Positions 54,349 to 64,000 of a DNA stretch of 64,000 nucleotides are shown piece by piece. Within the stretch, counting starts at the first letter, position 1, and every line of letters starts with the position of its first letter. Made by a program: the position numbers and the translations under genes. A model generated the notes under the pieces. It was not told the origin of the DNA. It worked only from the letters and a program-made list of their open reading frames with translations, and searched no databases. Where the stretch lies: NCBI GenBank assembly GCA_022036555.1, contig CM039128.1, positions 19,059,640 through 19,123,639 on the forward strand. The letters are read 5' to 3'. Origin of the DNA: Microstegium vimineum. Lineage: Eukaryota > Streptophyta > Magnoliopsida > Poales > Poaceae.

Positions 54349-54686
54349 AACACAGGCTTAATAAAGCTTTCTATTTATGCTAATAATTAAAATAAAAAGG
54401 GGACATGTAATTTATCAGCCTCTCGTCACTCTGCTGTGTATTTGAACTCTTCCACGCGTGTTGACATACGCAGACCTACCAGGTATCTCCAACCAGCATC
54501 AGTTAGAAATTCTATTTTTACTCTTGGCCTGGCTATACTACCTCTCAACCTCTAGACTCTTCCAACCCCATGCATCCCCTCCTTATCAAATTAACTTCTT
54601 CCTATACTAGTAATCAGAAAGTCTAGCGATAGATATCACAAGGGGAGCTTGCGCTCGACGGCTCGAGCAAGCAGTCAGGCCTGATC

Positions 54687-57600
54687 ATGGATGCCACAAT
54701 TGGAGAGTCGGCACCCTCTGTGGAGAGGGCATTCGAGGGTCAACCAATTCCTGGGTTCTGGGGCATTGTGACACTGCGATCCATGGCCGTTGCGGTGGTG
54801 TATGCGTTCATATTCTCTATGGTCTCCATACGAATCTACATGCTCGTCGGACTCGTAGGAGCATTCAACATGCCTTCAAATATCCTCTGCTTCGTCACCC
54901 TCAGGGGCCTCGTGTCCCTGCTGCGGCGCTGCGGTATAGCTGCGGCCCCATTCACCCGGCAGGAAAATGTCTTCCTCCAAACTAGTGTCATTACATGCGT
55001 CAATGTGGCAGTCTCAAGTAAGTATATATGGAACATTGTAACATTATAGTGACCTCCATGGTGTTCTTATATATATGTGTGTGTAAATAATATTCCATTT
55101 GTATATCAGTTTGTAAGAGTCAGCCGTGTCAAGCTAAGAATGGTAGTATGCACGCTGTTTTTTGTCAACTAGTCTGCATACCAATTATTTTTGCCACTAA
55201 AATTAAGCGATCAAATTTTAAGTTGGTCTTTCTTTCTAGGTGGCTTTGCAACATACCTTGTTGCAATGACTTCTGACTTAGCAAAATCTCTTAGTGAGAA
55301 TCCAGACAGAGAAGACATTATTGAGAACGTACCTATGGGAAGATACGGGTTATTAATATTCTTCACTGCTATGGTGGGAATAATGACAATGATACCCATC
55401 GTAAAGGTACATCCTCCATTTTTCATTGATCACTTCTATATTTCTACTAAGTTGATTATTTTTTAGGAGAAAAGATCCCCTCCCCGTGCGCTTTCCTGTT
55501 TGGATAATCTAGCTTAGCTAGAGGCTAGAGTTAGTTTCTAGCTCAAGACTAACCATGAACTAGCTCTAACCGAAACCGTGTTTAGATGCAAGAGTTAGAA
55601 TGACAATAAAGATATTTTTCTTGGTTGAGATTCTAGTGGACTCCACCCAAAACTAGCCGAAAAAACAGAAATTTCAGTGGGCCAAACAGGACCATAAAGA
55701 ATAGAATTACTAGACACAATGGTAGAGTTCTATACCAGCCAAGAGTCCATCTCCCATTTCCACCGAGTCCTCCATGGTCCGTGAGGCTTTCGAGTCCTTT
55801 CATTGCTTGATCTACGTAGTTATCCACATGTTGCACAAACGATTCCATCCAATCTTACGAGACGGCTTGAATTAACATTAGCACTCATCTTCTTAGCATC
55901 CTGATCTACAGTCCATCCTAGTAAAAAATGAAACCATAAGCTCAAAATCACAACCCTCATTTCGATGTAACACCGCAAAAAACAATTGTCCAAACTCTCT
56001 TAGGTGCACATCAATCAAAGAAAAAATGAAAAATTGTCTCTTTTTCCTTATAGAAAAAAAAATTGATCCCTGATCTGACTTCTCTACGCGTTTGGCCAAA
56101 TTATCTATATATAGCAACATGTTATTGGTTTCCAAACAGCAAGTACATAAACAGGTATAACATCTCTATGATTAATCACAGCATATAGAGATTGGACCAA
56201 AAAATTTCCATTGCAGCTAAAGCTCCAGATAATCTGATGGGCAATGCTATGGTCTCTAACCGTCTGATCTCTAACCATATATGACTAATTTGAATGTACC
56301 ACAGTAACTAACCATAACTGTCTCTAACCGTCTGATCTCTAACCGGGACTGAAGTAAATATTATCTGGACTATATATGCTCATCAGATAATATGATGGGC
56401 AATGCTATAGTCCACTGATTTGAATGTACCACAACAAAACCTTAATCTAATCATGTTCATTTAGGAGACTTACACTCTCTACCACCTCCAAACCCTAATC
56501 TTTATGAGACAGTTCTTCTGAAAGAATGTTTTAAAACCTCCCATCCCAAACCTCATTAATGAATTTGCCTTGTTGCTCATTGGTCACAAACAAAGGCCCA
56601 TACCTATTTTTTTTAGATACTCCCTCCCCGTACATTATCAATCACAGGTTGCAAATCTTCTCTTTTGAATTATGAGAAATAAGGTGAGAAATAAATATTT
56701 TAAGGGGAAACTCCCTCGCTTGAAGCAATTAACAGATTTTGGCAACCACATTTGCCCTATCCTCTTCAAAGCCAGTTAGTACGCGAAACTCATTTGTCAT
56801 AATTGATTTTCATACTAGTCATACACTCATAACAAAAAGTAATGATTTCAGATTATTTACCTTTCATTGTGATCCTCTAAAAACAGTTAAGTGTCATTAG
56901 AATATTGTAAATTAATTATATCGCCATCAACTACCTGAGGTAACAATCCAGAGATGAGGTTATGTCTAGCTACTTAGCGTTTAGCTTGTTTTAGTCGAAA
57001 AATGCAGGAGAACTGCGTGTCATTTCATTAAGGGGAAAGAAACAGAGGGCCGGCAGGAACACCAAGCAAACTCTTACAGAACAAAAAAATGAGGCAACAA
57101 CTAAAACCCTGACTTGCAGATCTTGAATGCTAGACCTAGCATGCTCGAAAATACAAAAGTTCTTGTGTTTCCATGTTTCCCATCCTACCCGGATAACTAA
57201 AGAGTTGAAACCATTTTGTAAATCTTTTGGAATAAGTTGAATAACTCTTCTCCATCGCCTACAAAATTTGGTGCCTGACATTGACGGCACTAGAGCAGGT
57301 AGATTTAGGGCTTGGAGAATTGAAAACCAGATCTGCCTGGTGAAGATACAGGCCACCAGGATATGATGTATGGTTTCTTCCTCCTGGTTACAAAAAGGAC
57401 AAGCCTCCAAGTCGGGCGAGCCCCTTTTAGCAAGTCGGTCTACTGTCCAACATCGATTGGTGATAGTCAACCAAATGAGGAACTTGCACCGACCCTTCCA
57501 AATCTTTTTCTTGGTGCAAATTTTTGATGGTCGCAACAAACAATGTTGTATACGCTGATTTTCCGGTTTAGGTATCTGACTGAGTTAACTTCCATCTAAA

Positions 57601-60600
57601 CTGATTAGGTACTTCTGCCTGCAAGGTACTCCCTCCACTACATCCTTTGTGAGTTTGTGTGAGTAGAAAGAGGCAGCCCCTTTATGAACGAACTAGAGGT
57701 AGAAGCACGTCCTTGGTGAGTTTGTGTGAGTAGAAAGAGTAGCCCAAGATATGTGCAAGGGAAATCCTTGACAGCACAAGTCAGAATTTCCGTTGTAAGC
57801 TGCAGATCATCTGTAGAGCAGTGGATGGGGGAGATTGAGCTCTTCATTAGGTTACTACGCAAACCTAAGGTATGACCAAATAAATCTAGGATTGTGTCGA
57901 TGACTTGCAGGTCAATCCTATTTGGCCGCAAGAAAACCCAGCATCATCTGCATAGAAGGAGATTCGATGTCTAGCAAGCATGTTAAACAGCAAGCGGCTG
58001 GAGCATTTGCTCTGTGGTTTGGATAAAGGCGTTTAGGTTTTGATGATCAGCATCGTGAAGTTACTAACAGCCAGTTAAATGGAACTTAGAAGTCAATAGT
58101 ATCATCAAATCATGGGCCTTGTCTGGTCCATATTTGTAGAGGCTTATTAATATAGCCAATACAAGAATCCTAGCAAACATACATAGAATTACATTGTAAT
58201 TTTATCAACCGAATTTTATTTTCAACATTTAAGCATTTTCAATAAGAATAATTATTAATTTCTAATCATCGAAGTTTGAAATATAGTTTTTTACATAATG
58301 GCAAGTTACTTACTGTTTTGCTTCTCACTGTAGGTCATAATCCTTGATTACAAATTGCTATTTCCAACAGGCTCAGTTGTGGCTCACCTTATAAATAGTT
58401 TCCATACCCCTCAAGGGGCATATGTAGCAAAGTAATGTTTAGCCTCTCTGACTGAAAATGTAAGTAAGATAATTTAATTGTTCTTTACGGTATTTGCACT
58501 AAAATTAGTTCAGGTTGCAGGTTCGTGCTTTACTGAAAGCATTTCTCGGAAGCATTTCTTGGTCGGCATTCCAATGGTTCTATACTGGAGGTGATAGTTG
58601 TGGATTTCAGGTCTTCCCAACGTTTGGGCTAGAACTTTATCAGCGTAGGTGGGGAATTTATTTAGCTTATTTCGTCCATAATTTTTATTGGTGATCGTGT
58701 GCAAAATATCACAAATAATTATCATTTCTCAGAAACTCCATCTTTTCCAGAAAAAAGATAATGTTCTCACGTGCACAAATGGTAGCTCTGTAGAAAGATA
58801 ACCGTGGACCATAATTTGCAAAACTATGTGCCTTCGCCTCAGAGCTTTCCTTCTCTGATTATATAGATGAGTACTCCCTTAATCTTGTATTATATATAGT
58901 GCATTCAAGCATTAATTAAAAAATGTACTCAAATACACAAAATAGTAATTGCATAAGTTTGGTGGCTGTTATAATGTTATTTCCCATTAACCAATCACCA
59001 CTATAATGTTAATTTCCATTAACCAATCATCGTTAATCATGCTGATGATAGTGTCTAAATGGGAACACATGTGCCCTTTGTGTTCGATCTTAGTCTAACC
59101 TAAAATATATGATCACTGTTTCCCACATACACCTTTATATTATCGATTTACCTGGACAAAAACATTAATTCGTCAAACAAGGAACAATATTTTAAACATG
59201 ATGTTACTTCAGTTTTGTAGCATTGATTCCAATATTATTTTTTATGAAAGTTATGTTGTTATATTATTTTCTAACTCTACAATAACAAAATAGTTGTAAT
59301 CAATTACATTGGCATCTAATATGCTTCTCAATTTTCATCTCTTTTAAGTATTACCCACAAGAAAAAGTAGCTACATAATTTTGACAAGAGTAAATATGAT
59401 TTTTATAATATGAAATTTCTTTTTTATTATATAGAAAGGCACTGTTTAAATCGGGGCACTACAATGTTCGGGCACTGAATAAAAGTTAGATTTTTAATCC
59501 AAAAAATATATTTTTGTGACTATAATCCATGCAATATCCATGGGCGGGATTTTGTTTGTTTCTAAGAGCAACTTCAACAGTTTGGCATTTAAACTTGGCA
59601 TATCTTATTTTGCCTAAAAAACTGGTGACCAACAGTTTAGCATTTAGGCTTGACATTTTTGTCAAAGTTACAAATAAGAGCCCGCACTTGGCAATTGGGA
59701 GACCGTGAAAAGGGGGAGGCATTTTTTTTCCTTCTTTTTTTCACGGATGAACATTTAGCGGCTCCCTTTTTTTCTTCCTTTTTTTTCCTTCCTTTTTTTC
59801 ACGGTGGAACAGTGGCCGACGCCTTTATTTTCCTTCTTTTTTTCCGTTTTTTGCCAAGTCATTATAGGGAACTGTTGGAGATTGCATATTTTTTGCTTTG
59901 ACATATCTATTTCAGAGTTGACAAATTTCATGTTTTGCCAAACCAAAATTGTCAAACTGTTGGAGTTGCTCTAATAGTATATTGGCTTGGGTTAATTCAA
60001 GAGGTTAGGCAAATGTATGTGTCCGTGATAATAAATTTACCACCAAGCATGGATATACATATATGATTTAACAATTAAAATAAATATTTGCATACTGTTT
60101 CTTGACAAGTTAATAATGGGTACTAGGTCCAACATGAAAGGCAGATTTGATGCTTATAAAATACAAAAGAATAAAGCAACTAAATAAACTTACACTGATC
60201 TAGATTAACCTAACATTCATCAAGAGTCAATCATAATTTTCAAATTTGCTACTGACATAAAGTTTACATCAATACAATCAATTCTCAAGATAAAACTTTG
60301 GGAGAGTTCCTTTTAACTACCATTGAAGATACCCCTTTGACTAAAACATTAGTGGTACCCATAGTTGGTACCTTGGGTCCAATAGGGTATGGAATCGATT
60401 ATAATTTAATCTCTTTTGACCTATCCAGTGACTAGGTAGTCAAAGAAAGAATGAAATATATTCTGTTTACTAGGGTTCATTTCGGTAACATAAATATCTT
60501 TTGTGGCCATTCCTGGTCATTACATTATTTCAACATAGTAGAATGTTAATTTCCTTGGGACAATTTTAAACCTTACAAACTTAATTATTATTGGATGGAG

Positions 60601-61032
60601 TCGTAATCTTTTTATATACACCACACATCTGACATATTCAATTTACATTCCATCGCCAATGGATTGGTGAACACAAACATATATACATATAGACCCTATT
60701 TTGGGCTATATCCCCTGAGTTGTGCGGTAACAAACATGGAATTAACTACATGTGAGCATACAAAAATGTTTCCTTTTATTATCGATGTATCATAAATATT
60801 TACAAGAACATTCTAAAAAGTACTAACATTGTTGTATATTTACAGATTCTATTTCGATTTTTCTGCATCATGGGTTGGTCTTGGTATGATTGTTCCACAT
60901 GTTGTAAACTTCGGGTTGCTTTTTGGGGGAGTCATCTCTGGAGGAATCATATATCCTTACCTTGAAAGTAAAAGAGGGCAATGGTATTACACCAAAAATC
61001 CATCATCTTTGGATGGAATTAATGGATACAAG
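54687..61032 (+). CDS. YSL: Yellow Stripe-Like (YSL) metal-nicotianamine transporter, first five exons
   Basis: Exons inferred from frame and GT-AG sites: 54687-55017, 55240-55406, 58334-58431, 58514-58648, 60846-61032; phases fit throughout and give about 306 residues. YSL hallmarks are FVTLRGLVSLLRRCGIAAAP, PFTRQEN, GGFATYL-like SGFATYLVAM, ILDYKLLFPTGS, INSFHTPQG, FQWFYTGGDSCGF, FPTFGLELY, FDFSASWVGLGMIVPHVVNF and YLESKRGQWYY. Hydrophobic segments match the first half of a polytopic oligopeptide-transporter-family protein that moves iron/zinc-nicotianamine or phytosiderophore complexes across membranes. A full YSL has about 670-700 residues, so the second half is missing here. Exon 5 ends at a normal donor (AAG|GTACCC) and no further exon is visible to 64000, so the gene either continues past a large intron or is truncated. 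The N-terminal tail is short. Confidence 0.85.
55407..56989. other. YSL intron 2, left part: MITE remnants and a local duplication
   Basis: Noncoding. Tourist-like ends are possible near 55490 (CTTTCCTGTTTGG) and 55680 (CCAAACAGGAC). A Stowaway-type end TACTCCCTCCCCG is seen near 56620. Between 56227 and 56440 an imperfect direct repeat (CAGATAAT.TGATGGGCAATGCTAT and GATTTGAATGTACCACA) occurs twice. Confidence 0.4.
56990..58020 (-). mobile_element. LINE retrotransposon 3' fragment in YSL intron 2
   Basis: The minus strand encodes RISFYADDAG (RT active site, about 57960), LFGHTLGLRSNLMKSS, FPCTYLGL, and then the C-terminal zinc-binding domain WLTITNRCWTVDRLAKRG, ACPFCNQEEETIHHILVAC, TWKHKNFCIF. 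These are plant L1-type LINE blocks. The frame changes after YADD, and a 24-bp direct duplication (GTGAGTTTGTGTGAGTAGAAAGAG, near 57650 and 57715) lies inside, so it is a dead 5'-truncated copy. It runs opposite to the host gene. Confidence 0.8.
58649..59565. other. YSL intron 4, left part
   Basis: AT-rich, no coding. A Stowaway-like end TACTCCCTTAATCTTG lies near 58871. Confidence 0.4.
59566..59971. mobile_element. Tourist-like MITE, 406 bp, in YSL intron 4
   Basis: Terminal inverted repeats GAGCAACTTCAACAGTTT and AAACTGTTGGAGTTGCTC (one mismatch), with 3-bp target duplication TAA at 59563-59565 and 59972-59974. Interior T-rich with CCTTTTTTTCACGG repeats. TWA duplication and this end fit PIF/Harbinger-derived MITEs. 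Confidence 0.8.
59975..60845. other. YSL intron 4, right part
   Basis: AT-rich noncoding DNA up to the acceptor TTTACAG at 60845. No transposon recognised. Confidence 0.4.
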
Positions 61033-61049
61033 GTACCCTTAAATAATGC

Positions 61050-61075
61050 ATATATATATATATATATATATATAT
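61050..61075. repeat. Short (TA)n microsatellite after YSL exon 5
   Basis: TA repeat of about 26 bp, 18 bp into the intron. Confidence 0.9.
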
Positions 61076-62794
61076 GTTAATTTATTTTAATGCATGCTTT
61101 GTTCATCAAACACACAAAGCTCAGTTTTGTTTATCAAACTATACTGGTCCAATTTTATATGTATCTATGTTGTAACAATACCAGCATTGGCCATGGTTAA
61201 AATTCTTATTTCTAAGAAACACTAATGTTCTATACATAAACTGGTTCAACATCATCTGAACTATCATACAACTATTTATAGTTCATTTATTTTTATGCTA
61301 GGGGGAAGAAATTCAAGCGTTTGCTAGGTGATTAATATCTTAAGTGTCCATTGTTTTTTTCATTAACTATGGTAGGTGGGATTATGAATCCACAAGTCCA
61401 CAGCTATAGGGTTAATATAACAAATTATAATTAGATTGTGAGACAATTGTAGCATATCGGTGCAATTTCTGATATTATAATTATAAAATTTCACTACCTC
61501 TTCCTAGATCTAGCTTTTCTTTTTGTTTGGCACCCACAATTGTTTAAATTATTTTCATTAACATGACATCATTTAGATTTCAATACAAGCAATCGACAAC
61601 TTCATTCATTCTAGTCCAAACATAATATTTTCTATAAAACACACAAATGATTATTCACGAGAATAATATCAAAATATTTAATAAATCAAACATCATTTTT
61701 ATCTTTTTTGGTCATGGGAGCTATTCTATCACAAAGAAACAATTGAGTATGGGCTTCTTTTCATTTGGGTACATTGGCAATATCGTTATTATAGGGTCTG
61801 CTTAATACAAGTGCAAAATGGGACTTCAAATACAAGGGTCATGAGACCATTAATTTTATACTACGCTAATTTTCATTCAACCAGTTTTAGGTAATGAAAT
61901 CAATAAATGAGTCAAACTAAGGTTGATTGTCAAAAAAAAAAAACAATAGGAATGTTGTAACTACAGTAGCCATAAGAATGCTTAAGGTTATGAATGTTTT
62001 AAATATAAAATTACAGAATTTAATATGCTTGGACGTTACAATATAACTTACAATAGAGAAAATGTTGAAGTAACTAAATAAGAGTGGATGTGATAAATAT
62101 GTGAAAGTGTGCAAAGTGAGTTTCGCTTCATCAGACAGGTTCATATGTCACCAACGAAAAAGGATAAATGTGTTTATGGGTACTTAGTCGTAGGCATGTT
62201 AACAACACTTGTATGGCACATTAAATTTGATGCCAACATTTATGTCAGTGGATAATAGCAAATTTCCTTGAGCTCCTAATCTATCACTTATATACCCCAA
62301 TTTATCTCCATGACATTGTTCATGAACATCACAGTTTTAAAATAAAATCTAAATTGAAAATCCAATTTGATGTCATTCTCCAAATGCGTGATTTGTCATG
62401 ACTATGTCAGAATGAAAAGGATAAGAGAATGGCATTAGCTTTAGGTTTACAATTTGTAGTTGTCGAGTTCTAAGAAGTTAGGAAGAAGTGTGAGCCAAGG
62501 GTGGGTATTGATATTGAGTGATGGACTGAGGTAACTTAGTCACTATCGCTGAGAGGAATGATGGCCTTAGCAAATGTATGAAGGTTTGGTCCAAGAGGGA
62601 GAGGAGGTGAACCGATACTAGATGAACTAAAAAAATAACTAGCAATGTTTACTGAGGCACAAAGTTTTGCAACGACAGCCAGCCCTTTCAACTAGCATAG
62701 GCTACACAAGTAAACGGTATAGGCACACAACCTGTAACACCACATGTCCAAAATCTGATTATGTGGCCTAGCTCCCCACGTGTAATGGGCATTC

Positions 62795-62828
<34 letters not shown>
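62795..62828. repeat. (TA)n(TG)n microsatellite
   Basis: Compound ATATAT...GTGTGT repeat of about 34 bp. Confidence 0.9.
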
Positions 62829-63031
62829 AGAACCTCTGTTAAAGTTTTGTCATTGCTTCATATAAAAGAGTTAACCTGCAAGTTCTATGTGTGGAATGAT
62901 AAGGATTATAAGGGCATTACATTCAACCCTTATAAAAGCTAATGCCCTCAATAGCTCACCGCAATAGACAACACCCCTTGGCACACCCCTCCATGACCAC
63001 ATGCATCAAGGGTGGATTCTATTATACCATT

Positions 63032-63274
63032 TGTAACACCCTGTGTCCAAAATCTACTTATATGGCATAACTCCGCACATCAAACAGGACTGCATATGTA
63101 TAGCACCTCCCTTGTACTTTCATCCTTGCTTTGTGTGGAAGGTTGACATGGAGGTGGTATGTTTTGAATGAAAAAGATTATAAGTTTCCCTCTCCTTCCA
63201 TAACTTTGAAGTGGTAGTGAACCCACCAACTACAACTCAACTACTATAGGCTTCTAATGGGCTAGGGTGTTACA
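63032..63274. mobile_element. Small TGTAACACCC...GGGTGTTACA element, 243 bp
   Basis: Perfect 10-bp inverted ends with TG/CA. A diverged, partial copy of its left half starts at about 62731 (TGTAACACCACATGTCCAAAATCTGATTATGTGG). The ends match the first bases of the 3-kb solo LTR at 6274. No target duplication seen. It could be an LTR remnant or a small non-autonomous element. Confidence 0.45.
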
Positions 63275-64000
63275 TAACCAAAGCTATAAGTGTGTTAAGT
63301 TAAATATAAAGTGAGGAATTGCAATCTCCAAAGACATGGCAAAGTACATTATGGTATTGGTTGTCGTAGAGAACCTTCCCATTCACGTTCAAGCTCCACA
63401 AAGATATGCTCCATGTCACTAGTCCATCCTCCAATGGCCTAGTTGAGCTTACAACATAGTATTCGGCCAATCAGGACAAGTAATAAGAGCCATATGGGCT
63501 CGCCACTTTCCATTGACTCTCTTGGTCACTAAAATATCCTACCATTATGAATATTCTCCACAAAGGGGTCAATTGTTTTGAAACATGGTGTTTTTGTTGT
63601 TCCACACCAGGTATAAAAGAATATAGAGTTACTATAAGTCCAAGACACTAGCATGCCAAGATTATAAGAACACTAAAGCAAGCTCATTCCATATCACAAG
63701 TTAAGGCCTAGCAAATTAATAAATCAAGCATTAGTACAAGCCTCTTATATTACCGCTAAACTCACACATGGTTTTGAGGGATAAATAGCTAAAACCATGT
63801 TAACAATCATCAAGTATGTGTTTTCTACAGTCATCAAATGATATGATGATACAGATGTCTCCATTAGATCAACCTATGAGTACATCTAGGCATGTCCCAA
63901 CAATGACTTTTCATTGAACACTGGATTGTAAAGTTTGACCCATTAAAATTATGCATCAGAGCTTTGCTTCAGTTTTATTGGGTTTTTTATTGATAGGTCT

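Larger units (their letters stand above)
61033..64000. other. Probable YSL intron 5 or downstream DNA, no gene seen
   Basis: AT-rich, with a donor at its left end. I looked for the next YSL exon and did not find one. It holds two microsatellites and a pair of related TGTAACACC repeats (separate entries). Nothing else is recognisable. Confidence 0.45.

Noticed and set aside
55490..55690. Possible complete Tourist MITE in YSL intron 2
   Set aside because: Only isolated CTGTTTGG/CCAAACAG ends; no matching inverted repeat or TWA duplication could be confirmed.

Overview
The window is nuclear DNA from a grass, most likely a panicoid (inference). The signs are plant genes with GT-AG introns and nested LTR retrotransposons with 5-bp target duplications. 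Helitron ends with a CCCGTAGCAACGCACGGG-type hairpin and CACTA, Tourist-like and LINE remnants point the same way. Most of the 64 kb is transposable-element DNA. Only two ordinary host loci are recognisable, plus two short captured exon fragments. There is no bacterial, organellar, CRISPR or rRNA/tRNA content.

Layout. 1-10614: right part of a decayed Ty3/gypsy element on the minus strand, with a 5' LTR at 10142-10614, a PBS, broken gag, protease and a truncated RT. An intron-containing extra gene runs on the opposite strand (about 700-3140). The gag is split by a 3,088-bp solo LTR (6274-9361, TSD GCCTT). 10615-11930: fragment of a TAGTCCCGG-type (CACTA-like) repeat, then AT-rich DNA. 11930-19541: Helitron-like DNA carrying a fragment of a calcium-dependent protein kinase (minus) beside a fragment of a chloroplast Obg-type GTPase (plus). 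It has two Helitron-type 3' ends and a solo copia LTR (17258-18942).

19974-41391 is a very large Ty1/copia element of SIRE/Maximus type (plus strand, TSD TAAAC). It has gag, pol split by one frameshift, and a third 907-codon frame interrupted only by four TAG codons. Its 3' LTR is interrupted by a second, structurally complete copia element (32706-40346, minus strand, TSD GAGTC) with an intact 1,312-residue gag-pol. The LTRs differ by about 1.2% in the inner element and about 1.5% in the outer one (counted by eye), which agrees with the nesting order.

41905-48480 is gene space: an intronless CBL-interacting protein kinase (CIPK, minus, 43338-44641) with a one-base frameshift just before the DFG motif, a small unrecognised ORF upstream, MITE-like sequence, a TA microsatellite, and two minus-strand Helitron ends. 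48480-54350 is a mosaic of retrotransposon pieces: an LTR fragment, a second gypsy LTR with a diverged copy of the same extra gene seen at the left edge, a scrambled gypsy pol, and a CACTA terminus.

54687-61032 holds the first five exons of a Yellow Stripe-Like (YSL) metal-nicotianamine transporter gene on the plus strand. A LINE fragment sits in intron 2 and a Tourist-like MITE in intron 4. The remaining C-terminal half is not found before the window ends. The host genes do not form an operon or pathway; the organising feature of the region is nested insertion.
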